Positions 24,497-32,142 of a DNA stretch of 64,000 nt are shown here, piece by piece. The notes below the pieces were generated by a model. It was not told the DNA's origin and did no database searches. It was given only the letters and a program-made list of their open reading frames with translations. Positions within the stretch are counted from its first letter, which is position 1. Each line of letters opens with the position of its first letter. Origin of the DNA: Patescibacteria group bacterium (lineage in GTDB: Bacteria > Patescibacteria > Paceibacteria > Paceibacterales > UBA10102); the NCBI GenBank assembly GCA_024239055.1, contig JANBVJ010000001.1, positions 124,001-188,000 on the forward strand, written 5' to 3'. Position numbers and translations under genes: made by a program.

Positions 24497-25330
24497 ATGG
24501 ACAAAAAAACTCTCATTATTCACATTCCAGTTATTCATAAAGGATATTTAGATTTTCTTCAAAAACAAAAAGATAGAATATCGCGCGTGTTTGTTTTTGA
24601 TAACGCGCTCCTTCAGAATCTTGGAGTTACGCAGGATATTGCATCTATTGATGCTGAAACTATAAAACAATTATTGAGTAACATGGGATTCCAGCATGTT
24701 TCAATACTTTCAAAAGATAATATTGGAGAAATTGGAAGTCAAGGATTAATTTTGATCCAGGATGAAATTTCAAGGAAATTTTACGAGACACATCTTAAAA
24801 AACAAGATGTGGAATGGGTCTCTGTATTTTTGAGATGGGACAAGGATTCTGTGGCGTCAGATGATCTTTCTAATCTCAAAGGAGTGCCCACTACTTCAGG
24901 TTCCTTGGATATGGAGATGATGGGGGAGGCATACAAAGAGTCTGAAAAGAGTGGGGACTGGTGGCGTCAGGTTGGGGCAGTATTGGTAAAAGACGGAAAT
25001 ATTGTTCTGCGCGCATACAATCAGGGCATGCCAAGCGACCACACGCCATACCAAACAGGGGCTGTTAGAGATCTTTTCAAAGCAGGAGAGAAGCCAGAAC
25101 TCGCAAACACTATTCATGCAGAACAAAGTATTGTGGCGGAAGCGGCAAGAGAGGGGATTGCGCTAGAGGGGACTTCTTTATACGTTACTCATTTTCCTTG
25201 TCCGGTTTGTACAAAGTTGATTGTTCACTCTGGTATTGCAAGTCTCTATTTTAAAGAGGGCTCTGCCGTATTTGATGGCAAGATAGTGTTGGAAACAGGA
25301 GGTGTGAAACTTTTTATAATTCCAAGGTGA
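24497..25330 (+). CDS. dCMP/cytidine deaminase-family protein with an N-terminal domain
   Basis: The ATG at 24497 follows the extended -10; upstream in-frame starts lie in rplK. The C-terminal half (about 140-277) is a zinc deaminase: IHAEQSIVAEAA supplies the zinc histidine and proton-shuttle glutamate, HFPCPVCTKLIVHSGI the two zinc cysteines. It is most like dCMP deaminase (ComEB), converting dCMP to dUMP. The first 130 residues (IIHIPVIHKGYLDFLQ ... GLILIQDEISRKFYE) form an extra domain I cannot assign. The nearby thyA, folA, tmk and dcd support a dTMP role. Confidence 0.7.
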   Translation: MDKKTLIIHIPVIHKGYLDFLQKQKDRISRVFVFDNALLQNLGVTQDIASIDAETIKQLLSNMGFQHVSILSKDNIGEIGSQGLILIQDEISRKFYETHLKKQDVEWVSVFLRWDKDSVASDDLSNLKGVPTTSGSLDMEMMGEAYKESEKSGDWWRQVGAVLVKDGNIVLRAYNQGMPSDHTPYQTGAVRDLFKAGEKPELANTIHAEQSIVAEAAREGIALEGTSLYVTHFPCPVCTKLIVHSGIASLYFKEGSAVFDGKIVLETGGVKLFIIPR

Positions 25331-25333
25331 GTA

Positions 25334-25362
25334 TTGACCAGCGGATTATTCCGTGGTATTTT
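25334..25362 (+). promoter_or_regulatory. Promoter with an inverted repeat in the spacer
   Basis: TTGACC (25334-25339), a 17-base spacer and TATTTT (25357-25362). CGGA-TTAT-TCCG sits in the spacer and extends outward with a G-T wobble, a bulged A and two C-G pairs; T-rich sequence follows. It could be an operator or a terminator sharing the promoter. Confidence 0.5.
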
Positions 25363-25402
25363 ATTAAAACAAACAAGTATGCACATACTGGAGGTGAGTT
25401 GA

Positions 25403-25891
25403 TTGTCTGCTACGAATGAAATAACGAATTCAGGGGAACTTGTCGATACAAAATACGCTGGCGAAGCTGGGGAAGGCGCCTCAGAATACCGCCGGATACT
25501 CGATAGAGCAGAGGAAAGACAAGAGTGTCCTTTCTGCCCCGAGTTCCTCCAGCAGGGGAATGAGGTTCTCCACAAGGTGTCTGGATGGAGCGTAATCTCC
25601 AACAAGTGGCCTTACGAGAACGCAGAGACCCATCTGCTGTTTATTCCAGACCGTCACATCACCGACATCGTGGATGTGGTGCTCAGGGATTGGTTCGCAA
25701 TCAGAAAGGCGACTGCCTGGGCGCGAGAGCAATACGGGGCCCTCATGGATGGTGGCGCCCTCGTCGTAAGGTATGGCCTGCGTTCTGGGGTTACAGTGCG
25801 CCATCTCCATTTCCAGCTCATTACCGCAAGGGTGGATCCTGAGACTGGAGAGGTGCCAGAAGGTAAACACGTCGTCTTCCCAATTGGATAA
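25403..25891 (+). CDS. HIT-superfamily protein, G+C-rich
   Basis: Start is TTG 25403, five bases after a near-perfect GGAGGTGA ribosome site; the protein has 162 residues. CPFCPEF and a downstream histidine suggest a structural zinc, and VTVRHLHFQLI gives the HxHxQ nucleotide-phosphate active site seen in GalT-like and Ap4A-type members. NKWPYENAETHLLFIPDRH is the family core. The substrate is unknown. Composition differs from the neighbours: 37 of 60 bases are G or C at 25681-25740 against 16 of 60 at 24661-24720, suggesting transfer. A related protein is at 26797. Confidence 0.65.
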   Translation: MSATNEITNSGELVDTKYAGEAGEGASEYRRILDRAEERQECPFCPEFLQQGNEVLHKVSGWSVISNKWPYENAETHLLFIPDRHITDIVDVVLRDWFAIRKATAWAREQYGALMDGGALVVRYGLRSGVTVRHLHFQLITARVDPETGEVPEGKHVVFPIG

Positions 25892-25910
25892 GCTACTGGG
25901 GTGGCTGCGA

Positions 25911-25945
25911 AGAGTCGGTTGGAAACTTCCGACTCTCTTCTTTTA
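25911..25945 (+). terminator. Terminator before thyA
   Basis: AGAGTCGG-TTGGAAACTT-CCGACTCT followed by CTTCTTTT. The loop ends are self-complementary too. It separates the HIT gene from thyA. Confidence 0.75.
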
Positions 25946-25972
25946 CCGGTAAATATGCTATCTTATGTTTAT

Positions 25973-26794
25973 ATGAAGCAGTATCAAGATTTATTGAGAC
26001 ACGTGTTGGAAAATGGGGAGCGGAAGGGTGACCCTCAGGGAGTAGGGAACCTTGCGGTCTGTGGTTACCAGATGCGTTTTAATATGGATGATGGTTTTCC
26101 ATTGATTACTACAAAAAAAGTACACCTAAAATCCATTATTTATGAACTCCTGTGGTTTATTAAAGGAGATACTAATGTAAAGTATCTTAACGACCACGGA
26201 GTTACCATTTGGGATGAATGGGCAACTCCAGAGATGGCAGCCAAGTACGGTAACAAGCCAGGAGAGCTTGGCCCGATTTATGGCGAGAAGTGGCGTCGTT
26301 GGAAGACGAGAGAAGGAGGGACGATTGATCAGCTGAGTGAGGCCATAAAAGAGATAAAGAACTTTCCTGATTCAAGACGTCTGGTTGTGACATCCTGGGA
26401 TCCAGAAGACGTAGATAAGGTATTTGTTGCTCCTTGTCACTGCTTCTTTAAGTTCTTTGTTGCTCAAGATAAGCTCTCCCTTCATCTTTTTCAGAGAAGT
26501 GCAGATACCTTTTTAGGTGTTCCTTTTAATATTGCTTCTTATTCTTTGCTTTTGATGATGGTAGCTCAAGCTACGGGTTTGAAAGCTCATGAATTTGTGC
26601 ATACGCTCTCTGATACTCATTTGTACACCAACCACATTGAGCAGGCAAAGCTTCAAATAGCGCGAGAGCCGAGACCTTTGCCTAAAATGATTCTAAATCC
26701 AAAGGTAAAAGATATCTTTGACTTTAAATACGAAGACTTTACGCTTGAGGGATATGATCCTCATCCAGGGATTAAAGCGCCAATAGCAGTATAG
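25973..26794 (+). CDS. thyA: Thymidylate synthase
   Basis: Methylates dUMP to dTMP using methylene-tetrahydrofolate. I choose ATG 25973 (MKQYQDLLRHVLENGERKGD, 273 residues), eight bases after a TATCTT box. Motifs: catalytic cysteine in VAPCHCFFKFFV, the dUMP-binding LHLFQRSADTFLGVPFNIASY, and HTLSDTHLYTNH. FKYEDFTLEGYDPHPGIKAPIAV is the classic C-terminus. It converges on the minus-strand HIT gene, with stops two bases apart. Confidence 0.97.
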   Translation: MKQYQDLLRHVLENGERKGDPQGVGNLAVCGYQMRFNMDDGFPLITTKKVHLKSIIYELLWFIKGDTNVKYLNDHGVTIWDEWATPEMAAKYGNKPGELGPIYGEKWRRWKTREGGTIDQLSEAIKEIKNFPDSRRLVVTSWDPEDVDKVFVAPCHCFFKFFVAQDKLSLHLFQRSADTFLGVPFNIASYSLLLMMVAQATGLKAHEFVHTLSDTHLYTNHIEQAKLQIAREPRPLPKMILNPKVKDIFDFKYEDFTLEGYDPHPGIKAPIAV

Positions 26795-26796
26795 CT

Positions 26797-27243
26797 CTAT
26801 CCTCCAATAGAGAGACTTACTTTCTTTGTACGTTTTGTTTTTTTGTCTTTCTTGGGAGAGAAGAGATGAAAATGGAGGTGGGTTACAGAGGCTCCAGTCA
26901 CGCTTGTTTTGCCGAATCTTCCCATAAAGAGTCCGCCCTTGATTTTATATTCTCTAACAGCCCATTTCGCAAGGCCTAGGATAGTTTGCAGGTCTTTTGT
27001 TGTTAGTTCTAATAGGGTCTCTTTGTGCGTGAAGTTTAAGATAATAAAGTGATGGTTCGTGTTTTTGTAAGGCCAGCTGTTTTTCGTAATAAACCATCCT
27101 TCTTTGCGTTTAAGGATAGGGTTTTTGTGATACTTGAAATTCTCCTTGCAGAACGGACACTTTCCTCTGGATTGTATCTTTGCAATAACTTTCTCGTACT
27201 CTCCCTTCCGAGCGTTTTTGAGGTTTACTACCTCTTTAGTCAT
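26797..27243 (-). CDS. HIT-superfamily protein (second copy)
   Basis: The 148-residue protein starts at ATG 27243, overlapping the stop of the upstream nucleotidyltransferase. It has CPFCKENF and NSWPYKNTNHHFIIL like the protein at 25403, and ends with the active-site pattern VTHLHFHLFSPKKD (HxHxH). The sequences are clearly related but the codon usage is AT-rich here, so the two are not a recent duplication. Overlap with the nucleotidyltransferase suggests one transcript and perhaps a shared substrate. Confidence 0.65.
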   Translation of the reverse strand: MTKEVVNLKNARKGEYEKVIAKIQSRGKCPFCKENFKYHKNPILKRKEGWFITKNSWPYKNTNHHFIILNFTHKETLLELTTKDLQTILGLAKWAVREYKIKGGLFMGRFGKTSVTGASVTHLHFHLFSPKKDKKTKRTKKVSLSIGG

Positions 27244-27775
27244 TCTGTTTTTTGAGTCCTGCAAGCATGGTCTCAAGATGCTTTTTTACAGTTCCTTCCA
27301 CAATGGCGGTTGAGGATGTATCTTCTGCCTGACGCGGAAGAACTAAAACTTCCTCCACATACTGTTTTATTTCATTGATTTGATCTTCTGGATAGCTATC
27401 TGGGGTGGTGACAAACAAATGAGGTCTAATAGTATCAACCAAGCTATACTGCCATCTTCCTTTCTCATCAATATCATCAACTAGGGTAACATAGTCAACA
27501 CAGTCCTGATACTGAAGCATTTCCATTCGTTCGTCCTGTGGGATGATGGGTCTTAATTCATTCTTGTATATCTTAATTCCCCGATCACTGTCTGCTCCGA
27601 CCACAAGAACATCTCCCTGTTCTTTTGCCTTTATTAGATAGCGAAGATGACCCACATGAAGCATATCCCAAGACCCTATTGTACATATAATTCTGTGTCC
27701 CAGCGTCTTGTGTGCATTAATCACATTTTTGAGCGCGTCGTAATCCAAAATTAGAGTATTTTTTGAGGTTTTCAT
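27236..27775 (-). CDS. RfaE/cytidylyltransferase-like nucleotidyltransferase
   Basis: The 179-residue Rossmann-like enzyme has the signature GSWDMLHVGHLRYLIKAKE, with HVGH as the nucleotide-binding HxGH, and GADSDRGIKIYK. The order of motifs matches the nucleotidyltransferase half of HldE/RfaE and glycerol-phosphate cytidylyltransferases. It should activate a small phosphorylated compound with ATP or CTP. The substrate is not predictable; no heptose or teichoic-acid gene is nearby. It diverges from folA. Confidence 0.7.
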   Translation of the reverse strand: MKTSKNTLILDYDALKNVINAHKTLGHRIICTIGSWDMLHVGHLRYLIKAKEQGDVLVVGADSDRGIKIYKNELRPIIPQDERMEMLQYQDCVDYVTLVDDIDEKGRWQYSLVDTIRPHLFVTTPDSYPEDQINEIKQYVEEVLVLPRQAEDTSSTAIVEGTVKKHLETMLAGLKKQND

Positions 27776-27848
27776 AGATAATCGTATTTTTATTATCCCT
27801 TTAATTATGCTATTATATCATAATTATATTGAGCAAGCAATTTCTATA

Positions 27849-28340
27849 ATGACTACTTTTATAATAGCGGCCCTCACCGCTGACGGATTTATTGGAAAGG
27901 ATACCGATCATCTAGCTGATTGGACAAGTAAGGAAGACAAAGTCTTTTTTTCTGAGAAATCCAAGAAAGCGGGAGTTCTTGTGCTGGGTCACAATACTTT
28001 CAAGACCATTGGAAAGCCATTGCCTGATAGGCTTAATATTGTGTATGCGCCAGAAGGTACTGTAATTGAAGGCGTTGAGGTTACACAGAAAGAACCAAAA
28101 GAGCTTATAGAAGATTTAGAGAGCAGAGGTTTTACAGAAGTTGCAATTGGCGGAGGTTCTCAGATATATACTATGTTTATTAAAGCTGGAGTTGTGGATA
28201 CGTTATACTTAACAGTGGAACCTGTTATCTTTGGTGCTGGAATTAATCTTTTTAATGAACAAATAGATGTTCGTTTAAAACTTGAGTCGGAAAAGAAACT
28301 AAATGATAATACAATTCTGTTGGAGTATAAGGTTTTATAA
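27849..28340 (+). CDS. folA: Dihydrofolate reductase
   Basis: Regenerates tetrahydrofolate after the ThyA reaction, using NADPH. I use ATG 27849 (MTTFIIAALTADGFIGK, 163 residues). Motifs are LADWTSKEDKVFF, VLVLGHNTFKTIGKPLPDRLN and AIGGGSQIYTMFI (NADPH-binding GGG), then the C-terminal TLYLTVEPVIFGAGINLF. It is close to RibD-C-type reductases in length but fits DHFR, and the thyA and tmk context agrees. Confidence 0.85.
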   Translation: MTTFIIAALTADGFIGKDTDHLADWTSKEDKVFFSEKSKKAGVLVLGHNTFKTIGKPLPDRLNIVYAPEGTVIEGVEVTQKEPKELIEDLESRGFTEVAIGGGSQIYTMFIKAGVVDTLYLTVEPVIFGAGINLFNEQIDVRLKLESEKKLNDNTILLEYKVL

Positions 28341-28354
28341 AGAATAAAAGACCC

Positions 28355-28966
28355 ATGGAAAATGAATATCCTGGAAAATTTATTGTTTTTGAAGGACTGG
28401 ATGGCTCTGGTCAATCAACGCAGACAAACCTCTTGAAACATTTTCTGTCAAAGCAAGGATATAGTATACTTATTACAAAAGAACCAACATTAGATTCGCA
28501 AGCCGGTAAACTTATTAGATCGGCTTTAGACAAAGAGAAGGAATTATCTCCAAAGGAGTTGCAGCAGCTCTTTGCTGAAGATAGAAAGGAGCACGTTAAT
28601 AATGTTATTATACCCGCATTAGAAGTAGGAACCTGGGTAATTAGTGATAGGTATTTCTTCTCAAGTTTTGCATTTGGTGCGTCTGATGGTATTGATATTG
28701 AATGGCTTATTGAAATAAATAAGGGGTTTCCTTTGCCAGATGCCACCTTTCTTTTGGAGGTGAGGCCAGAGATATGTGTACAAAGAATTCAATCCAGAGG
28801 TAAACCACAACAGCTTTTTGAATACGAAGAAAAACTTAAAAATGTATGGGAAGGATATAAAAAAGTGGCAGATCGATTTAATGGAATTCACATAATAGAT
28901 GGAGAACAATCAATAGAAAAGGTTGCAGAGGATGTTACAGGTATAATTCAGGATACTCTATTTTAA
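28355..28966 (+). CDS. tmk: Thymidylate kinase
   Basis: Phosphorylates dTMP to dTDP. The 203-residue P-loop kinase has FIVFEGLDGSGQSTQTNLL (Gln where Lys is common after SG), the TKEPT substrate motif, WVISDRYFFSSFAFGASDGI with the DRY/DR motif, and PDATFLLEVRPEICVQRI. The GSGQST variant changes the P-loop lysine position (usually GSGKST), worth noting. It lies one base before dcd. Confidence 0.9.
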   Translation: MENEYPGKFIVFEGLDGSGQSTQTNLLKHFLSKQGYSILITKEPTLDSQAGKLIRSALDKEKELSPKELQQLFAEDRKEHVNNVIIPALEVGTWVISDRYFFSSFAFGASDGIDIEWLIEINKGFPLPDATFLLEVRPEICVQRIQSRGKPQQLFEYEEKLKNVWEGYKKVADRFNGIHIIDGEQSIEKVAEDVTGIIQDTLF

Positions 28967-28967
28967 T

Positions 28968-29507
28968 ATGGTACTAGGCATAAAAGAACTGCATAAGTTA
29001 GTAAAAGAAGACAAGCTCGTAGAGAATTTGTCTGAGAGAGAGCTTACGAATCCGGAAGGCGCTGGGTTTGATTTGAGAATAGGGGAGTTATATGAGGTTT
29101 CAGGTCAGGGTTACCTTGGTATAGAACAGAGAGATACTCCTGATATGAAGCTTATTGCTACATTTAAGGAAGGGGAGAAGAGTGAGATATTGCTAAAGCC
29201 CCATACATATTACGCAATAAAGACAGTGGAGGATGTGAATCTACCTGATAATATTTTAGCTATGATGACAGCTCGCTCAACCCTGTTTCGTTCCGGGATT
29301 TCTCTTTTTGGAGGACAAGTACCTCCAGGATACCAAGGAGGTTTAGTTTTAGGAGTTTATAACTTCAGAGATACTGATTTTCGTCTTGAAATGGGAGCTC
29401 GCGTGGTGCATATTATGTTTTTTGAGGTCAAGGGTACAGGCAACATGTACCGTGGACAATGGAAGGGTGGACGTGTTACAACTGATGGTAGGGAGACGCA
29501 GGTTTAG
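28968..29507 (+). CDS. dcd: dCTP deaminase / dUTPase-family protein
   Basis: Deaminates dCTP to dUTP, and in bifunctional members goes on to dUMP, supplying ThyA. The 179-residue trimeric-fold protein has GAGFDLRIGELYEV, MMTARSTLFRSGISLFG (Ser/Arg active-site strand) and PPGYQGGLVLGVYN, typical of Dcd rather than Dut. It starts one base after tmk. Whether it also has dUTPase activity cannot be seen. Confidence 0.88.
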   Translation: MVLGIKELHKLVKEDKLVENLSERELTNPEGAGFDLRIGELYEVSGQGYLGIEQRDTPDMKLIATFKEGEKSEILLKPHTYYAIKTVEDVNLPDNILAMMTARSTLFRSGISLFGGQVPPGYQGGLVLGVYNFRDTDFRLEMGARVVHIMFFEVKGTGNMYRGQWKGGRVTTDGRETQV

Positions 29508-29532
29508 TACCTTAAGTTTAAGGGGTAGTAGG

Positions 29533-29763
29533 ATGAGTAAATCGAAACATTTACATAATGTGGATGAAGGAGTCATCGACCTTGGAGATAGACTTCCCAT
29601 ACAAGGGGGTGGAAGTACTACCGTCTTGTTGCATGCTTGTTCTTGTGGTGTAGCGGTGCCCTGGCCAGCAGGAAATTTCCTGCTTATTGCCAAGGAGACC
29701 CGACGATGGATTATTGAGGAAGTGCTCCCTACCAATGGGCTCACACTAGCTGCAACATTCTGA
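29533..29763 (+). CDS. 76-residue protein, function unknown
   Basis: ATG 29533 follows AGGGGTAGTAGG. It encodes MSKSKHLHNVDEG through NGLTLAATF. It contains two nearby cysteines (HACSCGVAVP) and no membrane helix. I recognise no family. The leader contains an inverted repeat, TACCTTAA-GT-TTAAGG (29508-29523), which could mask the ribosome site. Stop codon overlaps a perfect 16-base palindrome, followed by a terminator. Confidence 0.5.
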   Translation: MSKSKHLHNVDEGVIDLGDRLPIQGGGSTTVLLHACSCGVAVPWPAGNFLLIAKETRRWIIEEVLPTNGLTLAATF

Positions 29764-29777
29764 CTCTAATTAGAGTC
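29762..29777. repeat. Perfect 16-base palindrome
   Basis: GACTCTAATTAGAGTC is fully self-complementary and overlaps the stop of the 76-residue ORF. Nine bases of it (ACTCTAATT) recur just before the gatB start at 29832. It may be a weak terminator or a binding site. Confidence 0.5.
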
Positions 29778-29781
29778 TCAT

Positions 29782-29815
29782 GGGCGTCTAAACACACTAG
29801 GCGCCTCTTTCTTTT
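29782..29815 (+). terminator. Terminator before gatB
   Basis: A 9-bp stem, GGGCGTCTA with TAGGCGCCT (two wobbles), a seven-base loop, and CTTTCTTTT. Confidence 0.7.
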
Positions 29816-29830
29816 AAAAGATAAATTTGA

Positions 29831-29836
29831 TACTCT
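29831..29836 (+). promoter_or_regulatory. Putative -10 of gatB
   Basis: TACTCT lies six bases before the gatB ATG at 29843, matching the spacing of other leaderless promoters here. The -35 region is poor. Confidence 0.35.
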
Positions 29837-29842
29837 AATTGT

Positions 29843-31294
29843 ATGAAATATAGTCCTGTCATAGGGTTGGAAATTCACGCAGAACTTAAGACAAAGTCAA
29901 AGATGTTTTGTTCTTCTTTGAATGATCCCTTAGAACAGCATCCCAATGTAAATGTCTGTCCTATTTGCATGGGGCATCCGGGAACCTTACCTGTGGCTAA
30001 CAAGGAAGCAATAAAAATGGTGCAAAAGGTAGGACTGGCCTTGAACTGCACAATAGTTGAACACTCAAAGTTTGATAGAAAGAACTACTTTTATCCTGAT
30101 CTCCCAAAGGGGTACCAGATAAGTCAGTTTGATATGCCTTTTTGTGAGAATGGGTATTTGGTGGTGGACGACAAAAAGATACGTATCACGCGTATTCATC
30201 TAGAAGAAGATGCAGCGCGCTTGATGCACCCAGAAGGCAAGGACTATTCTTTAATTGATTTTAATAGAGCAGGGGTTCCTTTAATGGAGTTGGTTACAGA
30301 GCCCGACATTACTACATCTATTGAGGCACGGCGTTTTGCAGAGGAGCTACAGCTTATTTTGCGATATCTTGGAGTTTCTGATGCCAATATGGAAAAAGGA
30401 CAGATGCGGGCTGAAGCCAACATATCAATTAAAAAGCAAAACGCGAAACAGCTTGGTACAAAAGTTGAGATAAAGAATCTGAATTCCTTCAGGTCTTTGG
30501 AACGTGCTTGCGACTTTGAGATAAAACGGCAAGAGGAGGAGTTGGAGGGGGGAGGCGAGATTATACAAGAAACTAGAGGTTGGCATGATGTAAAGCAGAT
30601 AACTTTCCCGCAGCGTCAAAAAGAAGAAGCACATGGCTATAGGTACTTCCCAGAGCCCGACATTCCAACGCTGAGCTTTAAAAAAGAAGAGATAGAGGCA
30701 TTACGCGCAGATATACCAGAACTCCCTGCCCAACGCCGTATAAGGCTCTCAGAGGAGTACGTAATTAGTTCTGATGATACAGAAATGTTTGTCAGGAATA
30801 AGGATTTAGGAGAGTTTTTCGAACAGTCAGTTTCAGAATTGGGTTCTGGTATTCCACATAAAAAATTAGAGAAGCTTATTCAGCTCACCGCAAATTATAT
30901 TGCCTCTGACCTTCAGGGACTCTTAAAGTCAAAAGATGTTCGGGGAGAAGATTTTCTTATCACCCCAGAGAACTTTGCTGAGCTTATAAATCTTATTGAA
31001 CAAGGAAAAATATCTTCTGCGGCCGCAAAGGAAGTTTTACGCGAGATGTTTTCTAAGGGAGCTGATCCGTCTCATATAATTGAGGAAAAAGGATTAACCC
31101 AGGTTTCCAATGCAAAGGATTTAGACAAGATTGTAGAAAAGGTAATTTCCGACAACGAAGACGCAGTAGAGGATATACGAAAAGGAAAGACTACGGTTAT
31201 TAAGTTTCTTGTGGGAAAAGTAATGGCAGAGTCAAAAGGACAGGCAAATCCTCAGGTTGCAGAAAAATTACTGTCTGAGAAACTTTCTAACTAG
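29843..31294 (+). CDS. gatB: Glu/Asp-tRNA amidotransferase subunit B
   Basis: GatB activates the misacylated tRNA and receives ammonia from GatA. The 483-residue protein begins with YSPVIGLEIHAELKTKSKMF, has CPICMGHPGTLPV, LEEDAARLMH, FNRAGVPLMELVTEPDI, and ETRGWHDVKQITFPQRQKE, and ends with the YqeY-like tail domain. Its last 27 bases overlap miaA on the opposite strand. Confidence 0.96.
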   Translation: MKYSPVIGLEIHAELKTKSKMFCSSLNDPLEQHPNVNVCPICMGHPGTLPVANKEAIKMVQKVGLALNCTIVEHSKFDRKNYFYPDLPKGYQISQFDMPFCENGYLVVDDKKIRITRIHLEEDAARLMHPEGKDYSLIDFNRAGVPLMELVTEPDITTSIEARRFAEELQLILRYLGVSDANMEKGQMRAEANISIKKQNAKQLGTKVEIKNLNSFRSLERACDFEIKRQEEELEGGGEIIQETRGWHDVKQITFPQRQKEEAHGYRYFPEPDIPTLSFKKEEIEALRADIPELPAQRRIRLSEEYVISSDDTEMFVRNKDLGEFFEQSVSELGSGIPHKKLEKLIQLTANYIASDLQGLLKSKDVRGEDFLITPENFAELINLIEQGKISSAAAKEVLREMFSKGADPSHIIEEKGLTQVSNAKDLDKIVEKVISDNEDAVEDIRKGKTTVIKFLVGKVMAESKGQANPQVAEKLLSEKLSN

Positions 31295-32140
31295 ATTCTC
31301 AGCTTCTTTTCTTTGGGTTATCCAATGAATGCGTTTATCTTTACTAAACCATGTGAGCTGGCGCTTTGAGAATTTTACTATTGCTGTGAGAAGTTGTTCC
31401 TCCATCTCCTCCTTTGATAACTTACCTTGCAGGTATAGAGCTATATACTTGGCTTCCAGACCAAGTTCTTCTAATCTTTTGTATGAAACTCCCAAAGCAT
31501 GGAGTTTTTCTATTTCAGCTACCATGCCTTTTTCAAGACGTATATCTAAGCGCTTTGTTATTCTTTTTTGCAGATCTTTTGTATCTGTCTTTATTCCGAT
31601 AAGAAGAGTTTGAAAGAGAGGTGTAGATGCTGGTTGTTTTGGTACTGGACGTCCAGTTGCATAAATGATCTCCAGGGCTCTTATTAAACGTCTTTTATTC
31701 TTTGTTTCTATGCTTTTTACTCTTTCAGGATCAAGTTTCTTAAGGCGTTTCAATAGAGTTTCTGTATTGAGTTTTTCAAGCTGTTTTCTTAGTGTTGGAT
31801 TTGCTTTTATCTCAGGAAAATTAAGATTATCTACAACTGAGTATACATAGAATGGACTTCCTCCTACGAGAAATGGGATTTGTATCTTTTTTATTGTTTC
31901 TATGGCTGTCTTTTGGTATTGAGCTACAGTGTACGTGCTCTTTGAAGAAATAATATCTATAAGATGATGGGGGATACCCTCCATCTCTTTTTTAGTTATC
32001 TTTCCAGAAGCGAGATTTAGGCCTTTATAGACTTGTCTTGAGTCAGCTGAAATAACCTCACCATTAAATTTCTTGGCAAGGTATACTCCCAAATCTGATT
32101 TGCCCGAAGCCGTTTGGCCAACAATTGCAAGGAGTTTCAC
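31268..32140 (-). CDS. miaA: tRNA dimethylallyltransferase
   Basis: Transfers a dimethylallyl group to A37 of tRNAs reading UNN codons. The 290-residue protein has the P-loop IVGQTASGKSDLGVYLA, the SADSRQVYKGLNLASGK substrate site, IPHHLIDII, FLVGGSPFYVYSVV, and KRRLIRALEIIYATG. Length is normal. It is last in a minus-strand run, dnaE-thrS-membrane protein-miaA, and its C-terminal end overlaps gatB. Confidence 0.95.
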   Translation of the reverse strand: MKLLAIVGQTASGKSDLGVYLAKKFNGEVISADSRQVYKGLNLASGKITKKEMEGIPHHLIDIISSKSTYTVAQYQKTAIETIKKIQIPFLVGGSPFYVYSVVDNLNFPEIKANPTLRKQLEKLNTETLLKRLKKLDPERVKSIETKNKRRLIRALEIIYATGRPVPKQPASTPLFQTLLIGIKTDTKDLQKRITKRLDIRLEKGMVAEIEKLHALGVSYKRLEELGLEAKYIALYLQGKLSKEEMEEQLLTAIVKFSKRQLTWFSKDKRIHWITQRKEAENLVRKFLRQ

Positions 32141-32142
32141 TG

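Noticed and set aside
25585..25870. Alternative ORFs in other frames of the G+C-rich HIT gene
   Set aside because: High G+C lowers stop-codon density and yields shadow ORFs; only the TTG 25403 frame has a ribosome site and the HIT motif.
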